64,000 nt of DNA from Bacillus timonensis (GTDB lineage: Bacteria > Bacillota > Bacilli > Bacillales > Bacillaceae_L). The position numbers were made by a program, and so were the translations under genes. A model generated the notes under the pieces. The model saw nothing but the letters and a program-made list of their open reading frames with translations, was not told where the DNA came from and made no database searches. Every line of letters starts with the position of its first letter. Positions within the stretch are counted from its first letter, which is position 1. The stretch is taken from contig NZ_HE610986.1 of NCBI RefSeq assembly GCF_000285535.1, positions 955,915-1,019,914 of the forward strand, read 5' to 3'. Of this stretch, positions 18,423 through 27,648 are shown one piece after another.

Positions 18423-19724
18423 ATGTTTAAATTATCAGAGCTTAATACGAATGTAAAAAAGGAAGTACTTGCAGGGATTACAACCTTTCTAACAATGGTG
18501 TATGTTGTCGTTGTGAACCCAGTTATTCTATCAGATGCGGGTGTTCCCTTTCAGCAAGTATTTTTAGCAACCATTATCGCAACGGTTGTTGGAACGCTTT
18601 GGATGGCGCTTTTTGCAAATTATCCAATTGCCATTGCTCCAGGAATGGGGTTAAATGCCTTTTTTGCCTATTCCGTTGTTGGTGCAAATGAAAACATCAC
18701 ATACGAGACTGCATTCGCCGCAGTATTTGTGGCTGGAATCATCTTTGTCATTTTATCGTTAACACCGTTTCGTGAAAAATTAATTGAGGCGATTCCACCA
18801 AACTTAAAGCATGGGATTACCGCTGGAATTGGTTTATTTATTGCATTTATTGGCTTGCGTCTTACGGGAATTATTACTGCACACCCAACAAATTTAGTGA
18901 CACTTGGTAATCTCCATTCACCATCTGTACTTTTAGCACTTGTTGGGTTAGCAATCACTCTCATTCTCTTGGCACGTAATATTAATGGTGCGTTATTTTT
19001 CGGAATGATCATTACAGGCATTATCGCTTATCTCACAGGTCAACTTGAGTTTAAAGAGGGATTCGTTAATACGCCTTCTCTTCCTGAAGGTTTAATCATC
19101 GCGAATCCATTGACTGCAATAGGTGATGTGATTCAATACGGGCTGTACGCTGTTGTCTTCTCCTTTTTACTTGTTACGATATTTGATACTACCGGAACGA
19201 TGATTGGGGTTGCTGAGCAAGCAGGGCTTATGAAAGGAAATGTCATGCCGCGTGCAAGACAAGCATTACTTGCTGACTCAATAGGTACAACGGTTGGAGC
19301 GATGTTTGGGACAAGTCCAACGAGTGCGTATATTGAGTCTTCAACAGGTGTTGCTGCTGGTGGCCGAACGGGTCTTACCTCAGTAACAGTATCCATTCTT
19401 TTTATTCTAGCCGCCTTTTTTGGACCATTAGTGAGTGCTGTATCTGGGATTGCAGCAATTACCGCACCAACATTAATTATTGTTGGATCCTTAATGATGG
19501 GAAGTATTAAGGATATTAGATGGAATGAAATTGATGAAGCCTTTCCTGCATTCTTAATCATCTTAAGCATGCCACTTACATCAAGTATTGCTACAGGTAT
19601 TGCATTAGGTTTTATCTCATACCCGCTTATGAAGGTTGTCAGAGGGAAATGGAGAGAAGTTCATCCGCTCGTTTATCTGTTCGCAGTACTGTTTTTCTAC
19701 CAACTTGCTTTTTTACCTCACTAA
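18423..19724 (+). CDS. NCS2-family purine permease (AzgA/PbuG-like)
   Basis: Purine base:proton symporter (433 aa) with about 12 membrane helices. Family signatures are visible: GITTFLTMVYVVVVNPVIL near the N-terminus, NYPIAIAPGMGLNAFFAYSV, FDTTGTMIGVAEQAGL and GTSPTSAYIESSTGVAAGGRTG. The last two are the AzgA-type motifs of the guanine/hypoxanthine or adenine transporters PbuG and PbuO in Bacillus. Which base is carried cannot be told by eye. GGAGGT precedes the ATG. It is a single-gene unit with a shared terminator downstream. Confidence 0.9.
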   Translation: MFKLSELNTNVKKEVLAGITTFLTMVYVVVVNPVILSDAGVPFQQVFLATIIATVVGTLWMALFANYPIAIAPGMGLNAFFAYSVVGANENITYETAFAAVFVAGIIFVILSLTPFREKLIEAIPPNLKHGITAGIGLFIAFIGLRLTGIITAHPTNLVTLGNLHSPSVLLALVGLAITLILLARNINGALFFGMIITGIIAYLTGQLEFKEGFVNTPSLPEGLIIANPLTAIGDVIQYGLYAVVFSFLLVTIFDTTGTMIGVAEQAGLMKGNVMPRARQALLADSIGTTVGAMFGTSPTSAYIESSTGVAAGGRTGLTSVTVSILFILAAFFGPLVSAVSGIAAITAPTLIIVGSLMMGSIKDIRWNEIDEAFPAFLIILSMPLTSSIATGIALGFISYPLMKVVRGKWREVHPLVYLFAVLFFYQLAFLPH

Positions 19725-19729
19725 AAACA

Positions 19730-19762
19730 AAAAACTCGGCAGACAATCCTGCCGAGTTTCTT
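19730..19762. terminator. Bidirectional terminator
   Basis: AAACTCGGCAG (19732-19742) and CTGCCGAGTTT (19749-19759) form an 11-bp stem with a 6-nt loop, flanked by A and T runs. It serves the convergent permease and ywgA genes. Confidence 0.88.
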
Positions 19763-20269
19763 TTAATGCTTTACGAGATTGCGAAGTGAATCGATGTACT
19801 GATAAGCCTCTTCCACTTCTTCATCTGTGTAGCGTTGTTTTGCTTTTAAGGTAAATACCTTTTCTTTTACTTCTTCTTTTTCAAGTCCATCAAAGTATAA
19901 AACGGTGGACACAAGCTCTAAAAAGCGTGCACTTTGGCTATTCAAAGCTTGCATGCAATCATCTAGTGGAGGCATGTCCAACTGGTAATGACTTAAAAAC
20001 TGCTCACCTTTTTCAGTAAGTGAGTAGCGATACTGGTAATATCCGCCCTTTTTCTCTTTTACCTCATCTAAAAACCCAAGATTACAAAGCTCCTCAATAC
20101 GTAATGTAAGCTCCTCTGAGTATGGTCCGTAAAAATGGAAGTTGTACTTTTCGTAAAACGGATAGTCCACCTTTTTGGCGATATAAATCATTTTTTGCAG
20201 CTTTTTCCGGCCTGTAATTTCCCCTGCAGCAGCGAATGCCTTCATTACTTTTGCATGTTCTGTTAACAA
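19763..20269 (-). CDS. ywgA: YwgA family protein
   Basis: Conserved Bacillaceae protein of 168 aa (166 in B. subtilis). The N-terminal half (GRKKLQKMIYIAKK ... NFHFYGPYSEEL) looks like a winged-helix domain of the YwgA / phage-Gp4-like antitoxin superfamily. The C-terminus is helical and acidic. Function is unknown. The TTG at 20269 is the start because the only nearby ATG is out of frame; AAGGGG precedes it. It lies 25 bp downstream of ywfO in an apparent operon. Confidence 0.82.
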   Translation of the reverse strand: MLTEHAKVMKAFAAAGEITGRKKLQKMIYIAKKVDYPFYEKYNFHFYGPYSEELTLRIEELCNLGFLDEVKEKKGGYYQYRYSLTEKGEQFLSHYQLDMPPLDDCMQALNSQSARFLELVSTVLYFDGLEKEEVKEKVFTLKAKQRYTDEEVEEAYQYIDSLRNLVKH

Positions 20270-20294
20270 AACCCCTTCATCTCCTCACCAAACT

Positions 20295-21593
20295 TTATAT
20301 ACCCAATACTTCTTTTATTTTCTGTTTCTCGTTATTTGCATCTGGTAGTTTTTCTATCATATCTTGTGGAAAATAAAGCTTATGGTCTGTTCGCCTTTTA
20401 CCCGAAATCGCATCTACAATTTCAGACTGCCTGGATAACTCACGAATCTCTCCATTTGGCATTAATAGGTTAATTGGAAGTCGTTCCTCTTCTTCACCTG
20501 GCCGATAAAAATCATAAGGTAAATCAGATGATGAATCGACCACTAAATAATAATTTGGGTCAATCCCTGCTTCCTCAAAAAGCGTTCTAAGCTCCATCAT
20601 TTTCATCATTTGCTCACTTGGGTCGAACTCGACATATTTAAACAAATTACGATTAAGGAAACGACGACAAAGGTCGCTTAAAATCGCATCGTCCTCGTCC
20701 TGCCAAACTTGAAAATAGAAGAAAATAATCGATTCATCAAGTTTCACATAGTCCTTCAATGTCAACTTATCTTCAAAAATGGAAACAAAATGGACAGGTT
20801 CCGTTTGAAACGAATAATTCTCCTTGTATAACTGTTTTGCGCGATGGAGGATTTTCGTTAAAATAACCTCTGAGCTCCGCGTAACAGGGTGGAAATATAC
20901 CTGCCAATACATTTGGTAACGGCTCATGATATAGTCTTCAACCGCATGCATTCCACTGCTTTTAAAAACAACCTGGTCTTCCTGGGGCCTCATGACACGC
21001 AAAATCCGCTCCATGTCAAAATTTCCATAACTAACGCCTGTATAATACGCATCACGCAACAGATAGTCCATACGGTCGGCATCAATTTGACTGGAGATGA
21101 GACTGACAACTAATTTATTTTTATACGTTTTCGCAATCACTTCGGCTACCTTTTTCGGAAAGTCATTTCCGACTTGTTTTAGCACAGAATTTACTTCCGT
21201 GTCGCCGACAATAATTGCTTGTGTAAATTCTTCATGATCAAAATGGAATACTTTTTCAAATGAATGTGAAAATGGTCCGTGGCCTAGATCGTGTAGGAGT
21301 GCTGCACATAAGCACAATAAACGTTCGTCTTCATTTAAAAATGGTTTTTCCCGAAACACATCATCGATAATTCTTCGAACAATTTCATAGACGCCTAACG
21401 AATGATTAAAACGACTATGCTCCGCCCCGTGAAAGGTAATATAGGTTGTTCCTAATTGGCGGATTCGACGAAGTCTTTGAAATTCTGATGTAGCGACGAG
21501 TTCCCAAATCACTCGATCCTGGACATGTACATAACTATGTACAGGGTCTTTAAAAACCTTTTCTTCACTCAATTTCCCATTGGAATTTGTCAT
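20295..21593 (-). CDS. ywfO: HD-domain phosphohydrolase YwfO
   Basis: HD-superfamily metal-dependent phosphohydrolase (432 aa; 433 in B. subtilis YwfO), related to dGTP triphosphohydrolases. The metal ligands are His64 (HSRFNHSLG), His101-Asp102 (ALLHDLGHGPFSH) and the later Asp in SSQIDADRMDYLLRDA. The start at 21593 (MTNSNGKLSE) has GAGG 8 nt upstream; a longer frame to 21611 overlaps that site. The B. subtilis enzyme is reported to act on nucleotides including (p)ppGpp-regulated dNTPs; exact specificity here is not assignable. Confidence 0.88.
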   Translation of the reverse strand: MTNSNGKLSEEKVFKDPVHSYVHVQDRVIWELVATSEFQRLRRIRQLGTTYITFHGAEHSRFNHSLGVYEIVRRIIDDVFREKPFLNEDERLLCLCAALLHDLGHGPFSHSFEKVFHFDHEEFTQAIIVGDTEVNSVLKQVGNDFPKKVAEVIAKTYKNKLVVSLISSQIDADRMDYLLRDAYYTGVSYGNFDMERILRVMRPQEDQVVFKSSGMHAVEDYIMSRYQMYWQVYFHPVTRSSEVILTKILHRAKQLYKENYSFQTEPVHFVSIFEDKLTLKDYVKLDESIIFFYFQVWQDEDDAILSDLCRRFLNRNLFKYVEFDPSEQMMKMMELRTLFEEAGIDPNYYLVVDSSSDLPYDFYRPGEEEERLPINLLMPNGEIRELSRQSEIVDAISGKRRTDHKLYFPQDMIEKLPDANNEKQKIKEVLGI

Positions 21594-21767
21594 GTATTCA
21601 ACCTCTTCCATACTGGCATGCTATTATTATATCTATTTATCTTTGACAAAAAAACCTAAAATTCTCCATAAATCTGTTTTAACTACGTCGTATCAACGGT
21701 TGGAAAATTTTTCGACATGAATGAAAGTTTCGAGGAATGATTTGGAAACTCCTGCTTGGAGACAATA

Positions 21768-21803
21768 AAAAATCACCTTTTCTCTTTTTGAGAGAAAGGC
21801 GAT
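21768..21803 (-). terminator. Terminator of the DUF1450 gene
   Basis: CACCTTTTCTC and GAGAGAAAGGCG pair imperfectly around a short T-rich loop. On the minus strand the stem is followed by TTTTTTATTG. Confidence 0.7.
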
Positions 21804-21804
21804 A

Positions 21805-22032
21805 TTAGTCCTTTTTCAACTTCTTTTCAACCTTTTCAATTAATTCATCTTCTGTTGGAGCTGATACTGGACGATTGTTGACAAAAGCGAATGATTTTTT
21901 TCTTCCTGGGCCACAGTAAGATTGGCAGCCAATTTCAATTGTCGCCTCACCATCGACTTCTTTTAAGCGTGGCACTAAAGTTTTAATATTGGTTGCTTGG
22001 CAATCATCACAAATGCGAAACTCGTTTGCCAT
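21805..22032 (-). CDS. DUF1450 (YuzB/UPF0349-like) small cysteine protein
   Basis: A 75-aa soluble protein with four spaced cysteines: Cys8 and Cys11 ([10 protein letters not shown]), Cys36 and Cys40 ([20 protein letters not shown]). This arrangement and the [17 protein letters not shown] stretch mark the DUF1450 family. The pattern would suit a small Fe-S or disulfide (thioredoxin-like ferredoxin) fold, but no function is known. AAGGGA precedes the ATG. It is a single-gene unit with its own terminator. Confidence 0.8.
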   Translation of the reverse strand: MANEFRICDDCQATNIKTLVPRLKEVDGEATIEIGCQSYCGPGRKKSFAFVNNRPVSAPTEDELIEKVEKKLKKD

Positions 22033-22332
22033 ATTGCGTACAATCCCTTCTTGAAATAATCTATATCTTTTTTTATATAATTTTAAGTATATTACCGATT
22101 CCTATTAGTAAAAATCACTACAGGGTATTTTACCCCCTCCAGAATTGCTTTGCAAGGGAAAGGAATAATTTTCAAAAAATCTCCACAAGTACGAGTTTGC
22201 GATATTGAAATAGTTTTAACGTAAATAAATCTATTATCCTTTTATGATTTTGGTATAAAGTTTGAATCTATTGACCAATATATGTAATAACCTAACGCAA
22301 ATTTAAACATGTATATTGGGAGATGAATAAAT
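22033..22332. other. Divergent intergenic region before rsfA
   Basis: About 300 bp, AT-rich, no gene. GGTATA at about 22250 and CCAATATA about 17 bp on could be a weak sigma-F-type promoter for rsfA, but the match is not convincing. Confidence 0.3.
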
Positions 22333-23025
22333 ATGAAAGAAAGACAAGACGCTTGGACAGAGGAAAATGACCTCTTATTAGCTGAAACTGTATTAAAACA
22401 CGTTAGAGAAGGAAGCACACAATTAAACGCATTTGAGGAAGTTGGTGACAGATTAAACCGCACGTCTGCTGCTTGTGGATTCCGTTGGAACGCAGTTGTT
22501 CGCCATGACTATGAAAAGGACTTACAACTCGCAAAAAAGCACCGCAAACAACGTCAGCGTGCACTCGGTAAAAATCAACCAGTGAAAAAGCAACTTTTGT
22601 ATACACCACCAACTCCAAGTCTTGAAGAATTTGCAGAAGAGTTACCGCTCTTCCCATCTGAATCTACAACCGTTCGTCAAGAGGTTAGGATACCACAGTA
22701 TTCTTCTGTTAGACCTACGATGACGATTGATTCTGTCATTTCTTTTCTTCAATCCATGAGCAATTCAAGTCTCGGAATTGAAACTTTGAAATCCGAGAAT
22801 GAGAGATTGAAAAAAGAAAAGAATGAGATACTTCGCAAAAATGAAGAACTAGAAAAGAAAATTGCCCAGCTTGAACAAAGCTCACAAAACATCCAGGAAG
22901 ACTACGAAACCTTAATGAAAATCATGAACCGTGCAAGAAAACTAGTCTTATTTGAAGAGGAAGAACGCCCAGCTACTTCTTTTAAAATGGACCGTAATGG
23001 TAATTTGGAGAAACTGGCTGAATAA
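22333..23025 (+). CDS. rsfA: Prespore-specific transcriptional regulator RsfA
   Basis: Myb/SANT-like DNA-binding regulator (230 aa) of forespore gene expression. The N-terminal 70 residues ([20 protein letters not shown] ... [13 protein letters not shown]) form the tryptophan-bearing SANT domain that defines RsfA. A basic linker ([19 protein letters not shown]) follows. Residues about 145-195 are a charged coiled coil likely used for dimerisation. In B. subtilis RsfA (YwfN) is made under sigma F and fine-tunes sigma-F target genes. GGGAGATG lies upstream of the ATG. Its terminator overlaps the end of the convergent permease gene. Confidence 0.9.
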   Translation: MKERQDAWTEENDLLLAETVLKHVREGSTQLNAFEEVGDRLNRTSAACGFRWNAVVRHDYEKDLQLAKKHRKQRQRALGKNQPVKKQLLYTPPTPSLEEFAEELPLFPSESTTVRQEVRIPQYSSVRPTMTIDSVISFLQSMSNSSLGIETLKSENERLKKEKNEILRKNEELEKKIAQLEQSSQNIQEDYETLMKIMNRARKLVLFEEEERPATSFKMDRNGNLEKLAE

Positions 23026-23044
23026 AAGCCTCCTTATGAAAATA

Positions 23045-23095
23045 ACCCCCAGTTGTCTGTTTTTCTAAAGACAATACGGGGGTTTTCGTTTTTTT
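23045..23095 (+). terminator. Terminator of rsfA
   Basis: AACCCCCAGTTGTC pairs with GACAATACGGGGGTT (one bulge) and is followed by TTCGTTTTTTT. It overlaps the stop of the convergent permease gene. Confidence 0.85.
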
Positions 23096-24653
23096 ACCTA
23101 TGGCCTATTTCAATTCTTACTTCATCTATTTTATTTTCTAGTGTCTTTTGGAAGGTGAGCGCTATTTTCCCTATATCCATTGGTGCTACAACGGAATAAC
23201 TTTCCTCCATGAGATTGCTAGAAAGATTATAGATATACCCACTGTCCGTTTGTTTTTCCTCGTTTACTGTGAAATCTACCGGCAAATGCTCCTGAAGTAA
23301 TGCAAATGCCTCTTCAACTGAAGGTACAGGTTCCTTAAATGTGATTTTCGGTTGTTCACAGCGCTCCGCACCTATCGACCTGCAAAATAGTATGAGACTA
23401 TCTGTTTCATATTCCCGGTCTGAGATTTTTGTCATGTGTTGCTCGAGAAATGAAAGCTCGTCATAATGGCCACCCTTATGTGTTGTCGCTACTGTTGTAG
23501 GCACAAACTTTCCATCGACACTTTCATACCTTCCATCTACAACAAAGTCAGGAAGTTCAATCTCCGGAACCTCATCCTCAACAGGATCTGCTACATCTGT
23601 TGCTTTCTTTTCAATGCCATTTATACTAACCACACCAACTATAACCACAAACACAACTAGTGTCATAGCTCCCACCTTTTTGCTAGCTATAAACACTTCT
23701 CCTACCCGTTCAACAATACTAAGCACACCCCTACTTTTCCCACTCGATATACGTCTTTCAAATAACTTCCTAAACCCTTCGCTTAACAATTGGAATGTTA
23801 GCAAAAGCAATGTAAGAGCAATCGCTGGGAACAACGGAATCCACACTGCTTTCATAACCTCAAAACGTGCAGCAGACAATAATCCAGGCCAGTCAAAAAG
23901 TCCAGTTTCTGAAAAATAGCCAGATTCGTCCTGGAAGACCCCTCCTCCAGGTATATAGTCAATCGCATGCTCAATAAAGTATTGAAACAAAGCAAGCTGC
24001 CCAAGAAGTAATGTTACACGGGCTAAATCATTAAAAAACTGCACAACTAAGCTTTGCGAAACCATGGGCAGATAGTGCATGACTGATAATTGAAACGGAG
24101 TACTTCCCACTGTCACACTCGCTTGCACAAACTCTTTTTGAGAAACCTCATACATTTCATGGGCAAAAATATAACTGACTCGCCCAACCTCAATGAGTGC
24201 AAGTAGAAGAACCTTCCAGTAAACTCCATTATCAATGTCCTCAACCGGGACTATTTCCAATAATAATATCGCGGCAATAATCGTTGGAATACTTCCAAAC
24301 AAAGAGTACCAACCATTCGACACCAAATAGGCAATTCCTTTTTTCGTGGAAGCCAAAAATGCCATTGGTATTGCTATCAAATACCGAATCAAGGTGATTA
24401 ACACAATGATTTTTAGCGTGTCCTTGGCACCGAGGATAAGCATACTTAAAATATCCCTAGCTTCGCGGTCAGTCCCGAGAGGATCCTTTTTAGAAGGTGG
24501 AAAAGGAGCTCTTCCGATTTCACCACCTTCGTAAAACCTCATTCTATGCTCGGGAGGAGTGTGCTCAATAAATGGTAAATGTGGTCCAACAAAACTGATA
24601 AATAACATCAATCCAAATAGAACGAGACCTGTCCATAGCGACCAATTTTTCAT
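23094..24653 (-). CDS. DppC/OppC-like ABC permease with extra C-terminal domain
   Basis: A 519-aa membrane protein. Residues about 1-290 resemble the DppC/OppC-type oligopeptide permease: a first helix, the PPSKKDPLGTDREARDILS segment, then membrane helices with an EAA-like loop (EFVQASVTVGSTPFQLSVMHYLPM). Usual OppC proteins are near 300 aa. Here another membrane helix (about 325-345) is followed by some 170 polar residues predicted to lie outside the cell (DPVEDEVPEIELPDF onward). The ATG at 24653 has GGAGGAGG upstream. It is paired with a DppB-like gene 15 bp upstream; no ATPase or binding protein gene is present nearby. Confidence 0.75.
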   Translation of the reverse strand: MKNWSLWTGLVLFGLMLFISFVGPHLPFIEHTPPEHRMRFYEGGEIGRAPFPPSKKDPLGTDREARDILSMLILGAKDTLKIIVLITLIRYLIAIPMAFLASTKKGIAYLVSNGWYSLFGSIPTIIAAILLLEIVPVEDIDNGVYWKVLLLALIEVGRVSYIFAHEMYEVSQKEFVQASVTVGSTPFQLSVMHYLPMVSQSLVVQFFNDLARVTLLLGQLALFQYFIEHAIDYIPGGGVFQDESGYFSETGLFDWPGLLSAARFEVMKAVWIPLFPAIALTLLLLTFQLLSEGFRKLFERRISSGKSRGVLSIVERVGEVFIASKKVGAMTLVVFVVIVGVVSINGIEKKATDVADPVEDEVPEIELPDFVVDGRYESVDGKFVPTTVATTHKGGHYDELSFLEQHMTKISDREYETDSLILFCRSIGAERCEQPKITFKEPVPSVEEAFALLQEHLPVDFTVNEEKQTDSGYIYNLSSNLMEESYSVVAPMDIGKIALTFQKTLENKIDEVRIEIGHR

Positions 24654-24668
24654 TAACACCCCTCCTCC

Positions 24669-25688
24669 CTAATGACCTGGCTTTAAGTACGAAATAATGA
24701 AAAGGACAAAGAACCAAATAATAAAATACTGAAAAATCACTTTGGTTATCTGTTTCCAAATATTGCGTTTCTCAACATCGTATTTATTTTGCAAAACCAC
24801 AGATATGATTTGAGTAATGAATAGAAGCATGACAAAGCAGAATGAAATCTCTACAATTAACCCTATTTCCGGAAATTGCGCAAACGGCTGATTCTCAGGT
24901 TTTTTTAAATCTAGCCGTTTGATTGACACCATCATCCGCCAAGCCGCACCCTTATACTCCATCAACCATTCGACGATGAATAGATTTGAAACCACATACG
25001 TCATGACGACGCCAAGATGCTGGAAGATTGAGCGAAAGCATTTTTTTAAAATATGCTTATGAATGACAAACCTTCCGGGGAGCCCCTTCGCGCGTGCATA
25101 CTGGATGTACATTTCTCCATCTTCCTTTGCTAAGGCTGTGAAGGTGATTCTAGCAAAATACATCATTGGGTAAAGTGACACGAGAAACCCAGGTAAAAGG
25201 AAATTAAACCATTTGTCATGGCCAAAGAAGTCAATAAATTGAAAATGGATGAGGATAATCCATTGCAACACTATAATCATAAAAAAGTCTGGTAGAGAAT
25301 TAAGGAAAGAGGTTACTCCAGTTCCTAAAAAGTTCAAGTATGTAGAACGATTTCGATAATCAAAAATCCCCTTGATGATTCCTAACGTAACCGCTAACAA
25401 AAAGGAAGTTGCAATCGCTGATAAACTTCTTGGAAAATATTCAAGAACGAGCTCTTCATACGGCTCCTTGTTCCTCGTTTGACCAAGACTACCCTCCGCT
25501 TGTACATGACCAATAAATTGTTTTATTGTATCCAAACTGTCGGAAACAGGGAGCATTGTTTTTAATGTAGTAAAAAAGTTTGAAACATCCCCATCTCCTA
25601 AAAAATAGGCTATTCCCAGGACAACAAAGCCGAAGTAGAGAATAGAAACCACATCTCGCCCACTTAACACTTTTACTTTTTTAAGCAA
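24669..25688 (-). CDS. DppB/OppB-like ABC permease
   Basis: A 339-aa membrane protein with about seven helices, resembling the DppB/OppB permease. Helices begin near residues 15 and 91. The ATPase-contact loop reads MYIQYARAKGLPGRFVIHKHILKKCF. The TTG start at 25688 has AAGGGGGGG upstream. It overlaps no other gene and leads a two-gene unit with the following C-terminally extended permease. Whether the pair transports a peptide or serves another role is open, since no binding protein or ATPase is linked. Confidence 0.78.
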   Translation of the reverse strand: MLKKVKVLSGRDVVSILYFGFVVLGIAYFLGDGDVSNFFTTLKTMLPVSDSLDTIKQFIGHVQAEGSLGQTRNKEPYEELVLEYFPRSLSAIATSFLLAVTLGIIKGIFDYRNRSTYLNFLGTGVTSFLNSLPDFFMIIVLQWIILIHFQFIDFFGHDKWFNFLLPGFLVSLYPMMYFARITFTALAKEDGEMYIQYARAKGLPGRFVIHKHILKKCFRSIFQHLGVVMTYVVSNLFIVEWLMEYKGAAWRMMVSIKRLDLKKPENQPFAQFPEIGLIVEISFCFVMLLFITQIISVVLQNKYDVEKRNIWKQITKVIFQYFIIWFFVLFIISYLKPGH

Positions 25689-25944
25689 CCAAAGCCCCCC
25701 CTTGTCCGACTACTCTTTTGTAATAAAGAGGCAAACCAGAAATATCATGTCTTATTTGTAATTTTTGGAAAGCCCCGTAATATATGACGTATTGAACAAT
25801 GCAAAGGTTTCAAAGATGAGGTAATAAGTGGTACTTTCGAAGTTGGATAGTAAGGTGCAATTTTTATGAGACAGAAGTGTCCACTAGTTCAATGTAAGTA
25901 CAAATAATGAAGAAACAGTGCATTTCAGGTCCACCACAAAAGAA

Positions 25945-25985
25945 GGGCACCACCCGGGTTTGTGAAGAAAACTCGGATAGTGCCC
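25945..25985 (-). terminator. Strong terminator of lipL
   Basis: On the minus strand GGGCACTATCCGAGTT pairs with AACCCGGGTGGTGCCC at 15 of 16 positions (counting G-U), with a 9-nt loop and a TTCTTTTG tail. The first 250 bp of the gap to its left (25689-25944) hold no gene. Confidence 0.85.
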
Positions 25986-26006
25986 CTATTTTTCTGACAA
26001 TTGGAG

Positions 26007-26042
26007 CCAGGAGAACCGTCCCCGTGGTCCCCCCGTGGTCCC
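26007..26042. repeat. GTCCCC-rich dispersed word
   Basis: CCAGGAGAACCGTCCCC is followed by two copies of GTGGTCCC just 3' of lipL. It is the same style of word as the GGGACA/TGTCCC pair at 408-426. No function is assignable. Confidence 0.45.
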
Positions 26043-26049
26043 TGAATCC

Positions 26050-26877
26050 TTATAATGCCTTTTCATTTCGGTCATGCACACGTGCTAGGTTTTGTTCAAA
26101 TAGTGGCATTTCTTCTTTGGTTAGTTGTGAAGCGAAGATATGGTCGCCTTTGTTTTTTAGTGTTTGAAGTAGTAGTAGCATGACGGTTTGTACGGTTAGG
26201 TTTGGGTCAATCAATTCTGCCAATGAAGCCATTGTTTCTGGTTTTACATCTGGATAAACGAATTTCGTTTCGGCACCTTGTAATCCCACTTCGTAAAATC
26301 GGCGAATAAGTTCTGCTCGCTCTGACCCGCTTCCAGTCACACCTAAATAGACTTGCACAGCGACACCTTTACGAAGTCGACGCTGGGAAATCCCCGCAAA
26401 TTTTTTCCCGTTTATGCTTAAATCATAGCTTCCTGGACAATACGAGCCGACAACCTCTTGCGCCACGATGTCGACCTCATATCCCTCAAACATGTTTCGA
26501 ATGAGCTCAAGCATTGTATCATAGCCGCGATTGATATCTATCCCTTTTTCCGTCTCGGGAAAAATAAGTGATAGGTTCAGTACTCCCTCATCGAGTACCA
26601 CTGCTAGTCCACCTGAGTTTCTTACAATGACTCGATAGCCCATTGACTCAAGGTACTCAACGCCTTCATCTAGAAAGGGTAATTTTGTATCTTGAATGCC
26701 TAAGACTATCGTTTGATGATGGACCCACGTCCGTGCTGTAGCTGGTGATTCCCCTTTTCCCACAAACGCACAAAGCGTATCATCTATCGCAAACGACTGT
26801 AATGCATCAAATTGATAACCAAGACTCGACTGATCAATAATCCTCCAGCTTGGCTGATGTAAAAGACTTTCGGTCAT
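26050..26877 (-). CDS. lipL: Octanoyl-[GcvH]:protein N-octanoyltransferase LipL
   Basis: Lipoate-pathway amidotransferase (275 aa; 281 in B. subtilis LipL/YwfL) that moves octanoyl groups from GcvH to E2 subunits. The LplA/LipB-type fold is recognisable. The catalytic cysteine is Cys147 in [24 protein letters not shown], and [19 protein letters not shown] forms the substrate pocket. The ATG at 26877 follows AGGAG by 7 nt; the frame extends to 26949 but that stretch overlaps the upstream terminator. It sits upstream of pta as in B. subtilis, separated here by a regulator pair. Confidence 0.9.
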   Translation of the reverse strand: MTESLLHQPSWRIIDQSSLGYQFDALQSFAIDDTLCAFVGKGESPATARTWVHHQTIVLGIQDTKLPFLDEGVEYLESMGYRVIVRNSGGLAVVLDEGVLNLSLIFPETEKGIDINRGYDTMLELIRNMFEGYEVDIVAQEVVGSYCPGSYDLSINGKKFAGISQRRLRKGVAVQVYLGVTGSGSERAELIRRFYEVGLQGAETKFVYPDVKPETMASLAELIDPNLTVQTVMLLLLQTLKNKGDHIFASQLTKEEMPLFEQNLARVHDRNEKAL

Positions 26878-26923
26878 AACCATGCTCCTATTGTATAAAA
26901 GTACGAAAAGATGTAAATTCCAA

Positions 26924-26946
26924 AAAAACCAGGCAATGCCTGGTTC
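26924..26946 (-). terminator. Terminator of the CarD-like gene
   Basis: AACCAGGC (26927-26934) and GCCTGGTT (26938-26945) form a tight hairpin followed on the minus strand by TTTTTTT. Confidence 0.82.
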
Positions 26947-26968
26947 CAATACCGTCCCTATTTTACCT

Positions 26969-27508
26969 TTAATTTACGTAATTTGCTACCTCATGACGTG
27001 AGGTTTTGTTCATTTTATAGGTAACCATTCGATTAATTTTTTTCGTAATAGCCTCAACCGTCGTATCCAAAGTGATGGCCAGCTCTTTAAACAATATTTT
27101 TTGAATGTAAAGAAGCAGTCTACGGTCATGTTCCGATAATTTTTTATCGTTCATTTCAAGTTCTTGTTTTTTACATAACAATGTATTAAGAACTTTTGAT
27201 ACTTCCTCCCTATCCCCAGATGAAACTATTGCAGAATAGGTTTTGTGACGTTCCGATCCATTGTCAATCCACTGAATTCCCGGTAACTTAAACGACTCTA
27301 AAATCTCCTCAGATTCCCTTTTACCAATGATTCCTTGCATCAAAATCCGATCATTATCTACTGGGTTTTGAATCGTTAACGTGCTATCCTCGATTGGGTG
27401 CATAATATAATAATTTCGTGTTACTCCAGAAAATGTTTTCTCACATATATCATCTATTTGGCAAATTCCCATATTTGAATAAATCACAAGATCCCCTTTG
27501 TTAAACAT
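26969..27508 (-). CDS. CarD-like RNA-polymerase-interacting regulator
   Basis: A 179-aa protein of the CarD/TRCF-RID family. Residues 1-60 ([21 protein letters not shown] ... NYYIMHPI) form the Tudor-like RNA-polymerase interaction domain. The remainder is helical with a basic DNA-contact surface ([18 protein letters not shown]). CarD proteins bind the RNA polymerase beta subunit and stabilise open promoter complexes; Bacillus homologues such as YdeB are poorly studied. It is divergent from a MarR-family gene and shares its operator, so it is probably the MarR target. Confidence 0.8.
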   Translation of the reverse strand: MFNKGDLVIYSNMGICQIDDICEKTFSGVTRNYYIMHPIEDSTLTIQNPVDNDRILMQGIIGKRESEEILESFKLPGIQWIDNGSERHKTYSAIVSSGDREEVSKVLNTLLCKKQELEMNDKKLSEHDRRLLLYIQKILFKELAITLDTTVEAITKKINRMVTYKMNKTSRHEVANYVN

Positions 27509-27533
27509 ATACCATGCTCCTATTCAATGGATT

Positions 27534-27548
27534 GTCAACTTAGTTGAC
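27534..27548. promoter_or_regulatory. MarR-type operator, copy 1
   Basis: Perfect palindrome GTCAACTTAGTTGAC, just downstream of the CarD-gene start point predicted from its -10 box. Bound protein there could act as a roadblock. Confidence 0.7.
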
Positions 27549-27555
27549 TATATTC

Positions 27556-27584
27556 ATCATACACCAAATTTCACAAAACGTCAA
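27556..27584 (-). promoter_or_regulatory. Promoter of the CarD-like gene
   Basis: Minus-strand TTGACG (27579-27584), 17-bp spacer, TATGAT (27556-27561). The -35 box lies in the left half of operator copy 2. Confidence 0.7.
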
Positions 27585-27594
27585 CTTAGTTGAC
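27580..27594. promoter_or_regulatory. MarR-type operator, copy 2
   Basis: A second identical GTCAACTTAGTTGAC, 46 bp from copy 1. Both divergent promoters have their -35 box in this palindrome. Confidence 0.75.
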
Positions 27595-27618
27595 AATAGA
27601 AGACGCATTTTGTATAGT
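27590..27618 (+). promoter_or_regulatory. Promoter of the MarR-family gene
   Basis: TTGACA (27590-27595), 17-bp spacer, TATAGT (27613-27618), 31 bp before the ATG. The -35 box is the right half of operator copy 2, which implies autoregulation. Confidence 0.75.
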
Positions 27619-27648
27619 TATTGCGATTACAAATCTGGAAGTGAAACT

